Shown here piece after piece: positions 36,101-44,856 of a stretch of DNA of 64,000 nt (its first letter is position 1; each line of letters opens with the position of its first letter). Source of the DNA: Methylomagnum ishizawai (GTDB lineage Bacteria; Pseudomonadota; Gammaproteobacteria; Methylococcales; Methylococcaceae). A program made the position numbers and the translations under genes. The notes under the pieces were generated by a model, which was not told the origin of the DNA, did no database searches, and saw only the letters and a list, made by a program, of their open reading frames with translations. Where the stretch lies: contig NZ_AP019783.1 of assembly GCF_019670005.1 (NCBI RefSeq), positions 454,501-518,500 of the forward strand, read 5' to 3'.

Positions 36101-37942
36101 GGAATCGGAGATGGTGTCGCCGCTGTTGTGAACGACGTAGGTGTCGTTGCCCGCGCCGCCGGCCATGCTGTCCGCCGCGTTGGAACCGCCGTCGTCGAGG
36201 GTGTTGGCGGCGGTATTGCCGGTGATGGTGTTGGCCAGGGAGTTGCCAGTGGCGTTGATGGCACCGCCGCTGTCGAGCAGGGTCAGCTTATCGACGGTGG
36301 TGGCGTTGGCGGAGAGGTCGTACGTTTTGGTGGACTGGACCGTGTCGGTGCCGCCGGAATCGGAGATGATGTCGCCGCTGTTGTTGACGAGGTAGGTGTC
36401 GTTGCCGAGTTGGCCATCCAGACTGTCCGGGGAACCGACACCGCCATCGCTGAGGATATTGGCCAGGGAATTACCGACGATGGTGTTGGCGGCCGCGTTG
36501 CCGGTACCGTTGATGGCACCGCCGCTGTCGGCCAGGGTCAATTTCTCGACGCCGGTGGCGAGGGTGAACGTCACCGAGGAATTGACCGAGTCGGTGCCCG
36601 CGCCTCCATTTGCCGTTTCGTTGATGATGTCGCCGGTGTTATTGACGGTGTAGGTGTCGTTGCCCGCGCCACCGACCATGCTGTCCGCCAAGCCGATACC
36701 ACCGTCGCTGAGGGTGTTGTCGCTGGCGTTGCCAATGATGGTGTTGGCGGCGGTGTTCCCCGTGCCGCTGACGGCGGAACCGGTCAGGGTCAGTTGCTCG
36801 ACATTGGTGCCAAGGGTGAAGTTCACCGAGGACTGGACCAGATCGGTGCCCGAGTTTAGCGATTCGGTGGCGGTATCGCCCAGGTTGTCCACGGTATAGG
36901 TGTCGTTGCCGGTGCCGCCGGCCATCGAGTCGGCCCCGGTTCCGCCATTCAGGTTGTTGTTGCCGGAGTTGCCTAAGAGGGTGTTGTTTGCAGCGTTGCC
37001 GGTACCGTCGATGTTCGCGCTGCCGGTCAGGGTAAGCTGTTCGATGTCGGCAAGGGAGGAGATCGAATAAGTTTTTGCGGTCTGGATTAGGTCGATGCCG
37101 CCACTGGTGCCGCCACTCTCGGTGATCACATCGCTGGTATTGCCAATGATATAGGTGTCGTTGCCCAGGCCACCGACCAGGGTGTCCTTGGCGGTACCGT
37201 TGTTGTCGCTCAGGGTATTGGCGGAGCTATTGCCGGTCAAGATATTGTTGCCCGCCGTGTTGCCGGTGCCGTTGATGGCTCCTACGGATACACCATAAGA
37301 GGTGTCGAGCAAGGTCAGTTGCTCGACGTTGGCGGCGAGCGTGAACGATACCGAGGATTGGACTAAATCAGCGGTGCCGTTCGCAGCGCCGGAGCTTTCG
37401 GTGATGACATCGGCGGAGTTATCCACGACATAGGTGTCGTTGCCCGCGCCGCCCACCAGGATATCGGTGCCGGTCGTGCCGAAGCCATTGCCGATGAGCA
37501 AGTCGTCGCCGCCTTTGCCGACCAGGGAGTCGTTGCCGCCCAGGCCGACGAGCTGGTCGTTGCCCGGTCCGCCCGTGAGGGTGTTGGCGGCATTATCGAG
37601 GGTGGTGGCGCCTGGGGTGTTGGAAATATTGTCGCCCACGATCAGTACGCTTTGATCGTTGAAGCGGACATTACCGAAGGCGTCGGAGGTGGTCGTGGTA
37701 AGTTCGGACAGGGATAAACCCGTTATGGTGACCGTTTTGGTAGTGCCGTTGTCGTTATAGGAGAAGGTGACATCACCGGTGGGGCTGTTGCCGACCGTGG
37801 AGATGGTGACTTGCGCCGCAGAAATTTCGTTCGAGCTGCTGTCGTGGTCGAAAACAAATATATCGGCGCTTGGGTCGAAGCTGCCTATGGTTGCATTGTT
37901 ATTTGTTTCAGTAACAGTGCTCCAAAAAAACTTATTAGCCAT
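33158..37942 (-). CDS. 1594-aa RTX-repeat (hemolysin-type calcium-binding) protein
   Basis: A very large secreted-type protein. After a short N-terminal domain (about 110 residues, MANKFFWSTVTETNN...) come about fourteen modules of roughly 95 residues. Each has a GG-x-GNDTY-x-V-x-N-x-GD nonapeptide-like core, a VQSSV-x-FTL strand, an EKLTLL strand, then NGTGN-x2-ANTI-x-GN and ANTLSDGG. The RTX calcium motifs GGxGxDxUx are obvious. The final ~120 residues (DKLDFNNFFGAATNI ... WYIDVGANAIVDASDV) lack RTX and probably hold the type I secretion signal. No ABC/HlyD/TolC export genes are adjacent. Role (adhesin, S-layer or enzyme scaffold) is unclear; no catalytic domain is seen. AGG lies nine bases before the ATG. 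Confidence 0.85.
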   Translation of the reverse strand: MANKFFWSTVTETNNNATIGSFDPSADIFVFDHDSSSNEISAAQVTISTVGNSPTGDVTFSYNDNGTTKTVTITGLSLSELTTTTSDAFGNVRFNDQSVLIVGDNISNTPGATTLDNAANTLTGGPGNDQLVGLGGNDSLVGKGGDDLLIGNGFGTTGTDILVGGAGNDTYVVDNSADVITESSGAANGTADLVQSSVSFTLAANVEQLTLLDTSYGVSVGAINGTGNTAGNNILTGNSSANTLSDNNGTAKDTLVGGLGNDTYIIGNTSDVITESGGTSGGIDLIQTAKTYSISSLADIEQLTLTGSANIDGTGNAANNTLLGNSGNNNLNGGTGADSMAGGTGNDTYTVDNLGDTATESLNSGTDLVQSSVNFTLGTNVEQLTLTGSAVSGTGNTAANTIIGNASDNTLSDGGIGLADSMVGGAGNDTYTVNNTGDIINETANGGAGTDSVNSSVTFTLATGVEKLTLADSGGAINGTGNAAANTIVGNSLANILSDGGVGSPDSLDGQLGNDTYLVNNSGDIISDSGGTDTVQSTKTYDLSANATTVDKLTLLDSGGAINATGNSLANTITGNTAANTLDDGGSNAADSMAGGAGNDTYVVHNSGDTISDSSGTDTVQSSVDFTLAATSGIEILTLTGAGNIDATGSTAANTLNGNGGDNVLTDGGTSADSMAGGAGNDTYFVNNIGDKITESSGAANGTADWVQSSVTFTLTDNIEKLSLLGTTSAINGKGNSSSNTIIGNGGNNILDDGTATPNAGGADSMDGGDGNDTYLVNHSGDTITDSNGTDLVQSTVTYDLSTKATTVDKLTLLDSGGAINATGNALANTITGNSLANTLSDGGAGAADSMAGLAGDDTYTVNNAGDTISDSAGTDLVQSNVSFTLTATSGIEKLTLLSNANAINATGNALANTITGNSLANTLSDGGAGAADSLIGGAGNDTYVVNNTGDAISDTGGDSADLIQSTVTFSLSSASVSGVEKLTLTGTSAINGTGNTAANTIIGNDGANTLSDGGSNSADSLAGGKGSDTYIVNNASDTISESGTSTAEGTADLVQSFVTSFTLSSNVEQLTLMTGAVNGTGSGDATNNLITGNSSANTLNDGGGDGNDTLNGGAGNDTLVATSSGIDTLNGGDGSDLYQVSVDNSSTTTTINISDSGTVTSDVDTVEATLATGETFTLENINSIEKLTLLGPANSSGTGNLLNNTITGNTGANVLVGLAGNDILYDGASTAANSSAADSMNGGVGNDTYYVTNSNDKVSEAASDIGDQSADGSGTDIVFASVSFTLDDAGTIEKLTLTANSITGTGNFQDNTIVGSTGSNTLLGGAGNDILDDGITASGSADSMNGQDGNDTYFVHHTGDTVVDSSGTDTVQSTVTFTLANSIENLTLLDVGGAINGTGSTAANKIIGNSSVNTLSGGSDTASDTLQGGGGNDIITVGGGKDTVVFEANAVANGLGDSVSGFTVGSGSSADKLDFNNFFGAATNITVLPAVAEGSSGAVAIATGNVLQVIDTGGNLDATGIAALFGTGKPFEAALASEKFVMITADTSGDAKGWYIDVGANAIVDASDVSQVVTLVGVNNLATTPLVSANIVA

Positions 37943-38398
37943 ATTCTTTTACCTCGAATATATAAGGATGAAGGATTTAGTTTGGCTCTCAAGGCACCAT
38001 GGCCCTTGGAAACCACCGCCCCGAATGATAGTGGATCGCCGGGCTTTCGGTGCGCGGTATCGGTCGAACGGTAGCCCGGATTGTCTTGCTTCGTAGGCGG
38101 TCCGTCCGGGCGGGTGGAGTTGAAAGGCCCTCGCGTTGAGCCTTTAGCACGTCGTCCGGGACATGCACGAACAAAGCCAAGCTCTCGAAGCGCCGGACTC
38201 AGGGCCGGGTATGGAATTCCGCCGGGGCGGCGGCGGGACGGGGGATAGTTTACGTATCAAAGTGACATAAAAGGTCACTCGATAGGGCCGCGCACGGTGC
38301 GGTGGATTATGGCAAGCCGCCCCCGGCCGGGCCAAACCAATCCGACAAAAGGTGAATCCCTGGGGTGGAAAGGGGCCGGATGGGTTTTTCCGTCCATG
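37943..38398. other. intergenic region upstream of the RTX gene
   Basis: About 450 bases between the RTX gene and the speD terminator. It must hold the RTX promoter on the minus strand. Open frames here (for example 38144-38446 minus) have no ribosome site and no recognisable product, and I see no convincing gene. Confidence 0.6.
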
Positions 38399-38435
38399 AA
38401 AAAGCCGGGTCCGGCCTTGGGGACCGGACCCGGCT
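38399..38435 (-). terminator. rho-independent terminator of speD
   Basis: A 12-bp stem (38403-38414 with 38424-38435) lies 15 bases past the speD stop. On the minus strand it is followed by five T (A-run 38399-38403). Confidence 0.85.
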
Positions 38436-38449
38436 CGATCGACCATCCC

Positions 38450-39250
38450 TCAGCGGCGCAGCTTGTAATTGCGCCCGTAGAAGATTTCCGCCATTTCGCG
38501 CTGCAATTGCTTTTGGATGGCGGTGCGCTCCTCGAGGGTCAGGGCGTCCTTGTCGGTGTCGAATAAATAGTTGTCGAGGTGGAAGTCCTTCAGGATCATT
38601 TTGGTGTGGAAGATTTTCTCCTGGTAGACGTTGACGTCGATCATCTGGTAGCGCTCGGCGGTCACGTCCGAGATGTAGTTTTGGATCGAGGTGATCTCGT
38701 GGTCGATGTAGTGCTTCTGGCCGCTGATATCGCGGGTGAAACCGCGCACGCGGTAGTCCATGATCACGATGTCGGATTCGAAGCTGTGGATCAGGTAGTT
38801 GAGCGCCTTCAGGGGCGAGATGCGGCCACAGGTCGAGACATCGATATCGGCCCGGAAGGTGCTGATGCCGCCGTAGGGATGGCTTTCCGGGTAGGTGTGG
38901 ACGGTGATATGGCTCTTGTTGAGGTGCGCGACCACGGAATCGGGCATGGGGCCGGGGGCTTCGAGGTTGGTGATGGTGTCCGGCACATGCCCCTCGGAAA
39001 TCAGCATGGTGACGCTCGCGCCTTGCGGCTCGTAGTCCTGGCGGGCGATGTTGAGGATTTCCGCACCGATGATCGCATTCACATCGGTCAAAATCTGGGT
39101 CAACCGCTTGGCGTTGTACATCTCGTCGATGTATTCGATATAGCGACGCTGCTGTTGCTCGGTCTTGGCGTAGCAGATGTCGTAGATATTGAAACTCAAC
39201 GACTTGGTCAGATTGTTGAAGCCGTGCAATTGCAATTTATCGATTTCCAT
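38450..39250 (-). CDS. speD: S-adenosylmethionine decarboxylase proenzyme SpeD
   Basis: 266 residues, class 1A as in E. coli. The self-cleavage site that makes the pyruvoyl group is in [18 protein letters not shown] (serine after KS). Further conserved segments are [17 protein letters not shown] and the C-terminal [14 protein letters not shown]. It supplies the aminopropyl donor for spermidine. A spermidine-synthase-like gene (54749) and a PotA ATPase (5168) are in the same window but far apart. Confidence 0.95.
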   Translation of the reverse strand: MEIDKLQLHGFNNLTKSLSFNIYDICYAKTEQQQRRYIEYIDEMYNAKRLTQILTDVNAIIGAEILNIARQDYEPQGASVTMLISEGHVPDTITNLEAPGPMPDSVVAHLNKSHITVHTYPESHPYGGISTFRADIDVSTCGRISPLKALNYLIHSFESDIVIMDYRVRGFTRDISGQKHYIDHEITSIQNYISDVTAERYQMIDVNVYQEKIFHTKMILKDFHLDNYLFDTDKDALTLEERTAIQKQLQREMAEIFYGRNYKLRR

Positions 39251-39353
39251 CGAGCTAACGCTACCCCCTGTCTGGGTTGGGACCGCCGGTTGTCAGCGGT
39301 GGGTGGTGGATGGGAGGGCCGGGGCGGGAACCGCGGCGGGCGGCGGGGATGCT

Positions 39354-39770
39354 TCAATCCTCGGCGATTTCGTAATCATGGGTGATGGCGGCGGTCTTGC
39401 CCAGCATGATGGAGGCGGAACAGTATTTCTCCGCCGAGAGCTCTACGGCCCGCGCCACCGCTTTGTCGGTCAGGCCTTGGCCTTTGACCACGAAATGGAT
39501 GTGTATCTTGGTGAAGACCTTGGGGTCGGTGTCGGCGCGTTCGGCTTCGAGCCGGACTTCGCAGTCGCGCACTTCGTGCCGGCCTTTGCGGAGGATATGG
39601 ACCACGTCGAAGGCGGTGCAGCCGCCCATGCCGATCAGCAGCGTTTCCATCGGGCGGGCGGCCAGGTTCTTGCCGCCCGATTCCGGCGGCCCGTCCATCG
39701 CCACCACATGGCCGCTGCCGGATTCGCCCAGGAACAGCACGTTTTCGACCCATTTGACCCGAGCCTTCAT
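39354..39770 (-). CDS. yhfA: OsmC-family protein YhfA
   Basis: 138 residues, closely matching E. coli YhfA (KARVKWVENVLFLGESGSGH; AVARAVELSAEKYCSASIMLGK). OsmC-family proteins reduce organic hydroperoxides or related substrates; here the cysteines GMGGCTAFDVV and KYCSA are in the usual places. ATG 39770 gives the conserved start; a longer frame to 39812 is not supported. It is divergent from crp across about 125 bases, the same arrangement as in enterobacteria. Confidence 0.9.
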   Translation of the reverse strand: MKARVKWVENVLFLGESGSGHVVAMDGPPESGGKNLAARPMETLLIGMGGCTAFDVVHILRKGRHEVRDCEVRLEAERADTDPKVFTKIHIHFVVKGQGLTDKAVARAVELSAEKYCSASIMLGKTAAITHDYEIAED

Positions 39771-39894
39771 CGGAAGAACCCCACCGGAAAAAATAGCGGC
39801 ATAATGTATCACACCCCGCCAGCATCGGGGGAATAGAATTCGCCCTAGACTTCCGCGCTAGGCCAAGGTTTTCAAGTCATCGCGAGCATCCATC

Positions 39895-40551
39895 ATGCCC
39901 ATACCTTCCGCGAGTCCGCCCGCCGACGAGGCTTTGCAACGGCTCTTGCAACACTGCCACCGCCGCCGCTATCCCAGCAAGGCCACCATCATCAAGCCCG
40001 GCGATGCCGGCGACACGCTGTATTACATCGTCGAAGGCTCCTGCACGGTCAGCATGCACAACAAGGAAACCGGCGAGGATATCGTCCTGGCCTATCTCAA
40101 CCGGGGCGAGTTCCTCGGCGAAATGGGCGTGTTCATGGGGAGCATGGTGCGCGATGTGACGGTGCGCACCCGCGAGGCCAGCCAGTTGGCCGAAATCGGC
40201 TATCAACGCCTGCACCATCTCCTGACCGCCGATCTGGCGGAACATGCCATCGCCATCCTGTCCTCGTTGGGGCGGCAGGTGTCGACCCGTTTGCTCGATA
40301 CCAGCCGCAAGGTGCGGAGCCTCGCGCTGTTGGACGTGTCGGGGCGGATCGCCCATGCCTTGATCGAGTTGTCCAAGCAGCCGGACGCCATGACCCACCC
40401 CGATGGGATGCAGATCCGCGTCACCCGCCAGGAACTCGGGCGCTTGGTCGGTTGCTCGCGGGAAATGGCGGGGCGGGTACTGAAGAATCTGGAGGAGCAG
40501 GGTTTGGTGACGGTGAAGGGCAAAACCATCGTGGTCTTGGGGGCCCGCTAG
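39895..40551 (+). CDS. crp: cAMP receptor protein Crp/Vfr
   Basis: 218 residues. The cyclic-nucleotide domain has GEFLGEMGVF and VRTREASQLAEI (phosphate-binding cassette with Arg and Ser/Thr region). The C-terminal helix-turn-helix is ITRQELG-like: VTRQELGRLVGCSREMAGRVLKNLE. Length and the divergent yhfA partner fit Crp/Vfr. It may read the product of the CHASE2 cyclase at 16547-18814, though another cyclase could exist elsewhere. Confidence 0.93.
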   Translation: MPIPSASPPADEALQRLLQHCHRRRYPSKATIIKPGDAGDTLYYIVEGSCTVSMHNKETGEDIVLAYLNRGEFLGEMGVFMGSMVRDVTVRTREASQLAEIGYQRLHHLLTADLAEHAIAILSSLGRQVSTRLLDTSRKVRSLALLDVSGRIAHALIELSKQPDAMTHPDGMQIRVTRQELGRLVGCSREMAGRVLKNLEEQGLVTVKGKTIVVLGAR

Positions 40552-40602
40552 GCGGACCGTGGGCGGGCCGGACCCGGCCCACGGCCCGGCGCGCCGCGAC
40601 GA

Positions 40603-40686
40603 TCACTCCTTGGCGGCGCGGGCGATCAATGCGCTAAACATCAAGCTCAAGGCCAATACCAGGAAAATCGCTTGTCCTACGATCAT
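40603..40686 (-). CDS. 27-aa single-pass membrane peptide
   Basis: A short frame opposite the end of crp: MIVGQAIFLVLALSLMFSAL then a small basic tail (IARAAKE). Nearly the whole peptide is one membrane helix. GGAGG at 40692-40696 (minus strand) is five bases before the ATG, a strong ribosome site. Size resembles KdpF-like or other accessory peptides of membrane complexes, but no partner gene is near. Not a shadow of crp, which ends at 40551. Confidence 0.5.
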   Translation of the reverse strand: MIVGQAIFLVLALSLMFSALIARAAKE

Positions 40687-40840
40687 GGCAACCTCCATGT
40701 GAGTAGCCGGGTTTCAGACACACCGGGAAATTCGCTCCCGGTTGAAGCCCTGACCCCGGCCCACCCCCCAAGGTTCCCAGCGGAGAACGCTCCCCATGCC
40801 GGTTTTTGTCGTGGGCGGCATCAATCGGGAGGGGGGCTCG

Positions 40841-41950
40841 TCATCGGCGGATTGAACCATCGCTCCCGCCTTGATCCAGTGCTTCCCGATAGACGGCGTA
40901 ATTCCCCGCCACCATCCGCTCCACCGAAAACCGCTCCAACACCAGCCGCCGCCCGGCCTCGCCGAATTCCCGGCGGCGTTCGGGATGGTCCAGCAAATCC
41001 AGCAAATAGCCGGTCAAGGCGTGGCTGTCGCCCGGCTCGATCAAGTAGCCGTTCACGCCGGGATGGACGATCTCGGGCATCCCGCCCGCCCGCGCCGCGA
41101 CCAGGGGCACGCCGCAGGCGGCGGTTTCCAGCAGCGCCACGCCCAAGCCTTCCATCCAGGCCGGATGCGCCACCAAATCCAGGCAGGGAATGACCCGGTG
41201 CATATCGGTCCGGTAGCCCGCGAACATTACGTTTCCCTCCAGGCCGCGGGTTCGCACCATGCGCCGCAACTCCGGCTCCAACGGCCCCTTGCCGAACAGC
41301 AGCACCCGGATAGCCGGATGCCGGGCCAGGACCGCGGGCAGGGCGTCGAACAGCACTTCGTGGCCCTTGCGCGGAATCATCTGGGCGACGACGCCGACGA
41401 GGACGCAATCCTCGGCCAGGCCCAGTTCGCATCGGAACGCGCCGCGCCCGCCGCCGGGCCGGTAGCGCCCGGTATCGACCGCGCTGGGCACGCAGACCAG
41501 TTGGGCCGCCGGCACGCCATGGGCCAGCATCACCTGGCGGATGCCCTCGGAGATGGTGACGATGCGCCGGAACAGCGGGAACCGGAACTTGAGGTCGATC
41601 CAATGCGGGGGATTGTCCACCCGGCGGCTATGGACCATGGGGATGTGTTCCAGCGTCCCGGCCAATGCCGTCAGGAACCCGCCGATGCGGCTGTGGACGT
41701 GCAGGAGGTCGGGTTTTTCCTCGCGGATGAGGCGGCGCAAGCGGCCCGTCCAAGCCAGGTCGAGATCGCCCCGGAACGGTAGTGCCCGTACCCGGACGGC
41801 GGGATTCCGTACCGCCCGGCTGAGTTCCGAGCCTTCCCGGCACACCAGTACCGGCTCGCCCGGTAGCGCCGCCAGCCCTTCCAGCAAATGGACGACTTGC
41901 CGACCGCCGCCGTAGAGATGGCGGCCCAGATCGATGTGGATGGTTTTCAT
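40841..41950 (-). CDS. glycosyltransferase family 4 (last gene of surface-glycan operon)
   Basis: 369 residues. GT-B fold: N-terminal GGGRQVVHLLEGLA and HVHSRIGG; C-terminal donor domain with VVAQMIPRKGHEVL, LFGKGPLEPELR, and the EX7E-type segment MEGLGVALLETAACGVPLVA. Sugar and acceptor are not readable from sequence. Start ATG 41950 overlaps the heptosyltransferase stop by four bases; a longer frame to 42226 lies inside that gene and is not used. Confidence 0.85.
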   Translation of the reverse strand: MKTIHIDLGRHLYGGGRQVVHLLEGLAALPGEPVLVCREGSELSRAVRNPAVRVRALPFRGDLDLAWTGRLRRLIREEKPDLLHVHSRIGGFLTALAGTLEHIPMVHSRRVDNPPHWIDLKFRFPLFRRIVTISEGIRQVMLAHGVPAAQLVCVPSAVDTGRYRPGGGRGAFRCELGLAEDCVLVGVVAQMIPRKGHEVLFDALPAVLARHPAIRVLLFGKGPLEPELRRMVRTRGLEGNVMFAGYRTDMHRVIPCLDLVAHPAWMEGLGVALLETAACGVPLVAARAGGMPEIVHPGVNGYLIEPGDSHALTGYLLDLLDHPERRREFGEAGRRLVLERFSVERMVAGNYAVYREALDQGGSDGSIRR

Positions 41951-42996
41951 GCGGCGGTTTCCAGGAGTGGGGCGAGGGCGGCCAATACCGTGTCGGGGCT
42001 GTGCAGCCTCATGCAATCGTAGGTGCCGCCGCAGGTCGGGCGGCGGCGGCAGGGCGAGCAATCCAGGGCTTGGTAAAGCACCCGCGCCGTGGAACTGCCG
42101 GTGTCGAGATAGGGCCGGGTCGAGCCGAACAGGGCCAGGGTCGGCGTCTTGAGGGCGATGCCGAGATGGGTCAGGCCGGTATCGACGCCGATGAGGCCAC
42201 GGGCGTTTTCGATCAAGGCCGCGCACAGTCCCAGGCCGGTCTGGCCCACGAGGTCGGTCAGCGCATCGCCCGCCAGGGCGCGGAGTGCGGCGGCGTGCGC
42301 GCGGTCGGTGGGACCGCCCAGCATCAGCACCGGCCAGCCGCGTTCCGCCCGGATTTTCCGGGCCAATTCCGCCCAGTGTTCATCGAACCAATGTTTTTGG
42401 GGCCGGGTGGTGAACGGGGCGATGACCGCATAGGCGCCCGTGATACCGGAGCTGGCCTTGATCGCGGCGGCTTCGGCCCGGTCGGCGGCGCTCACGGCGA
42501 TATCCAGGGCGAAACCATCCGCACCCAGGAATCGCGCCAGCTTGCGGTATTCCTTGCCGATCAAGGGGCTGTCCACGTTCCGGTCCAGCACTTCGGTCAT
42601 CAAGAAGCGGCTGCCTTCCCGCGAACCCAGGCCGATGCGGCGCTTCCCGCCTGCGGCGTAGGCCCACACCCCGCTTTTCAACAAGCCTTGCAGGTCCAGT
42701 ACCCAATCGTAGCGTTCGGCCCGGAGTTCGCGCACCAAACCGGCCACCTCGCGCAATAGCTGCCGGTATTCGCCACCCTGGCGCAATTCCCGCCAGCGGC
42801 GGCGCGGCCAGAGGTGCAGCCGGTCCAGCCGGGGATTGTGGCGCAGCAAATCGGCCTGGGGCGCGTCGGTCAGCCAGGCGAGGCGGGCGTCCGGGTAGGC
42901 GAGCCGCAGGGCCGGGATCAGGCCCGAGGCCAGGATGACATCGCCGATGGCGCTGAGCCGGACGATGAGGATGCTCCGGGGCGGGGTCTGGTTCAT
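41947..42996 (-). CDS. glycosyltransferase family 9 (heptosyltransferase-like)
   Basis: 349 residues. N-terminal ILIVRLSAIGDVILASGLIPAL and the C-terminal GVDTGLTHLGIALKTPTLALFGST are the GT9 signatures of WaaC/WaaF/RfaQ heptosyltransferases, which build the LPS inner core from ADP-heptose. The cysteine-rich CSPCRRRPTCGG segment near the end is common in this family. It overlaps its neighbours on both sides by four bases (ATGA), so translation is coupled. Confidence 0.9.
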   Translation of the reverse strand: MNQTPPRSILIVRLSAIGDVILASGLIPALRLAYPDARLAWLTDAPQADLLRHNPRLDRLHLWPRRRWRELRQGGEYRQLLREVAGLVRELRAERYDWVLDLQGLLKSGVWAYAAGGKRRIGLGSREGSRFLMTEVLDRNVDSPLIGKEYRKLARFLGADGFALDIAVSAADRAEAAAIKASSGITGAYAVIAPFTTRPQKHWFDEHWAELARKIRAERGWPVLMLGGPTDRAHAAALRALAGDALTDLVGQTGLGLCAALIENARGLIGVDTGLTHLGIALKTPTLALFGSTRPYLDTGSSTARVLYQALDCSPCRRRPTCGGTYDCMRLHSPDTVLAALAPLLETAA

Positions 42997-43676
42997 GGAT
43001 CGAAATGGAAGGCTTGCGGATCGTCGTAGCGGTAGCCGAACAGGGCGAGGTCGGCTTGGTAATGATCCGCCACCCATTGCGCCGTGGTGTCGGTGTAGTA
43101 GCTCCGGTAGTCCCGCCCACGGTCGGTGGCTTTGCGGGCGTGCAGCAGTTTGGGGCAGGCGATGCCGATGCGGCGGCAGGCTTCGGCGAAATCCTCGGCC
43201 AAGCATTCGTAGCGCCCGACGAAATCCGCCAGATTGCGCCCATGCAGGTCGATCAGATAATCGCTTTGGCGTTCGGTGGACATGTCGGCGTGGTATTGCG
43301 GCGGGCGCTCGGGGTCGAATTTCCAGCGCAGGAAACCTTCGAAGCTATCGACATGGGTGATGAGTTGGGGCCGTTCGCGGCGGATGTGGTGATAGGAACT
43401 GACCTGCAAATCCCAAGGATTGCGCACGAAGGCGAATTTGAACAGCCGCTCGAACACCTCGCGCGGCAGCATTTCCTGGGCCGCGACCAGCTTGGCGTGG
43501 CGCGGGAATTTGGCCCCGATCCTATGGCCGGTGAGGGCGCTCAGGCGGCTGCACAGGAATTGCGGAATCCGGTAGGGGTCGGCCCATTTATAGAACCACA
43601 GCGAATCGCGGACGCTGGTGCCGCCGGTCTTGGCGATATGGACGAACAGGAAGTTGTATTTGAGGGAGAGCAGCAT
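42993..43676 (-). CDS. sulfotransferase-family protein
   Basis: 227 residues. The 5'-phosphosulfate loop is FVHIAKTGGTSVRDSL near the N-terminus and the 3'-phosphate site is FVRNPWDLQVSSYHH, as in PAPS-dependent carbohydrate sulfotransferases of the Sulfotransfer_2 type. The HIAKTGGTS loop has Lys in the expected catalytic position. Embedded in the glycosyltransferase operon, it may sulfate the polysaccharide or LPS core. Overlaps the heptosyltransferase by four bases. Confidence 0.8.
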   Translation of the reverse strand: MLLSLKYNFLFVHIAKTGGTSVRDSLWFYKWADPYRIPQFLCSRLSALTGHRIGAKFPRHAKLVAAQEMLPREVFERLFKFAFVRNPWDLQVSSYHHIRRERPQLITHVDSFEGFLRWKFDPERPPQYHADMSTERQSDYLIDLHGRNLADFVGRYECLAEDFAEACRRIGIACPKLLHARKATDRGRDYRSYYTDTTAQWVADHYQADLALFGYRYDDPQAFHFDP

Positions 43677-43682
43677 AGGGGT

Positions 43683-44834
43683 TTAGGCGGCGTTGGCGGT
43701 TGCGGGGGTGTTTGCGTCGCGGGGGGCGAATCCCAGGATTTCCAAATAGCGCCGGGCGCTATGCTCGGCGTTGTATTCGGCCACGGCCGCCTTCAATGAA
43801 TCCGGCGCGGTGGGATGGTCCAGGGCGTACAGCATAGCCTCGGCCAGTTTTTCCACATCGCCCACCGCTACCAGCGGCCCGTAGCGCCCGCCGCCCAGGA
43901 TTTCCGCCGAACCGCTGGGGCAGTCGGTCGAAACCACCGGCGTGCCCAGGGCCATGGCCTCGGTCAGCACATTGCACGAGCCTTCCCAGCGCGAGGACAG
44001 CGCGAACAAATCGGCCTTGGCGAGATAGGCGTAAGGGTTCCGCACATGGCCGGGCAGGGCGACCGAAGTTTCCAAGCCCAGTTCCCGCACCCGCCGTTCC
44101 AAATCGCCGCGCAGCTTGCCCTCGCCCAGGATCACCAAGCGGCATTCGCGCCGCGTCCGCACCCGCCCGAACGCCCGGATCAAGGTGTCGAAATCCTTCT
44201 GCCGCGTCAGCCGTCCCGCCCCCAGGATGAGCGGGCAGGTTTTATCCCCGAACCAGGGATGATCGACCGGCTCGGCGGCTTTGTCCGCCATATCCGGGGT
44301 GATGACCGGATTGCGCACCACCACCACCCGCGAGGCCGGTAGCCCGGTCAGCCGCACCGCGTCCTCGGCCACGCCGGTCGAAACCGCGACCACCCGGTCC
44401 ACCTTGGGATAGACCCAGCGCATGGGCTGGGTCCGCAGCCAGCGCTGCCAAGCCGGTTTGCCTGCCTGGGCGGCGGAAAGATGGGTGCCCAGCCGCCCCA
44501 CCAAACGGGTTTCCACCCCGCTCAAAGCCTTGGCCAGCACGGCGGCGCGGATGGCGCGGTCCTTGGCGGCGAGCAAGGCGGTGGGCCGTTCGGTTTTGAG
44601 GTAGCGGACCAGGGCGGGTACGGCCAGGGTGGTATGGCCCACCCCCAGATCGAACAGGCGCAGCCCCGAGCCTTCGATGCGCACCAAATCCGGCACGGGT
44701 TGGCGCAGGATCGCCAGCAGGTCCACGGCGATGCCTTGCCGCAGGATGGCCGGTAACAGGTTGAGGACCATCCGTTCCACGCCGCCTGCGCCGGAAAACG
44801 AAATCAATACCGCGAGACGTTGTTCGGGAGTCAT
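43683..44834 (-). CDS. glycosyltransferase family 4
   Basis: 383 residues. N-terminal SFSGAGGVERMVLNLLPAIL and donor-domain blocks ILGAGRLTRQKDFDTLIRAF, ILGEGKLRGDLE and SRWEGSCNVLTEAMALGTPVVSTDCPSG give a GT4 enzyme. It lies six bases before the sulfotransferase and 22 after the GT2 gene, in the same operon. Confidence 0.87.
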   Translation of the reverse strand: MTPEQRLAVLISFSGAGGVERMVLNLLPAILRQGIAVDLLAILRQPVPDLVRIEGSGLRLFDLGVGHTTLAVPALVRYLKTERPTALLAAKDRAIRAAVLAKALSGVETRLVGRLGTHLSAAQAGKPAWQRWLRTQPMRWVYPKVDRVVAVSTGVAEDAVRLTGLPASRVVVVRNPVITPDMADKAAEPVDHPWFGDKTCPLILGAGRLTRQKDFDTLIRAFGRVRTRRECRLVILGEGKLRGDLERRVRELGLETSVALPGHVRNPYAYLAKADLFALSSRWEGSCNVLTEAMALGTPVVSTDCPSGSAEILGGGRYGPLVAVGDVEKLAEAMLYALDHPTAPDSLKAAVAEYNAEHSARRYLEILGFAPRDANTPATANAA

Positions 44835-44856
44835 AAGAATGGGTTTTGAGGGGGTA

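Noticed and set aside
33600-37480. Repetitive DNA considered as CRISPR or satellite array
   Set aside because: Repeats are about 285 bases, imperfect, in frame, and encode RTX modules; no short repeat-spacer pattern.
38144-38446. 100-codon minus-strand frame upstream of the RTX gene
   Set aside because: Overlaps the speD terminator, lacks a ribosome site and has an Arg/Pro-rich composition typical of spurious frames.
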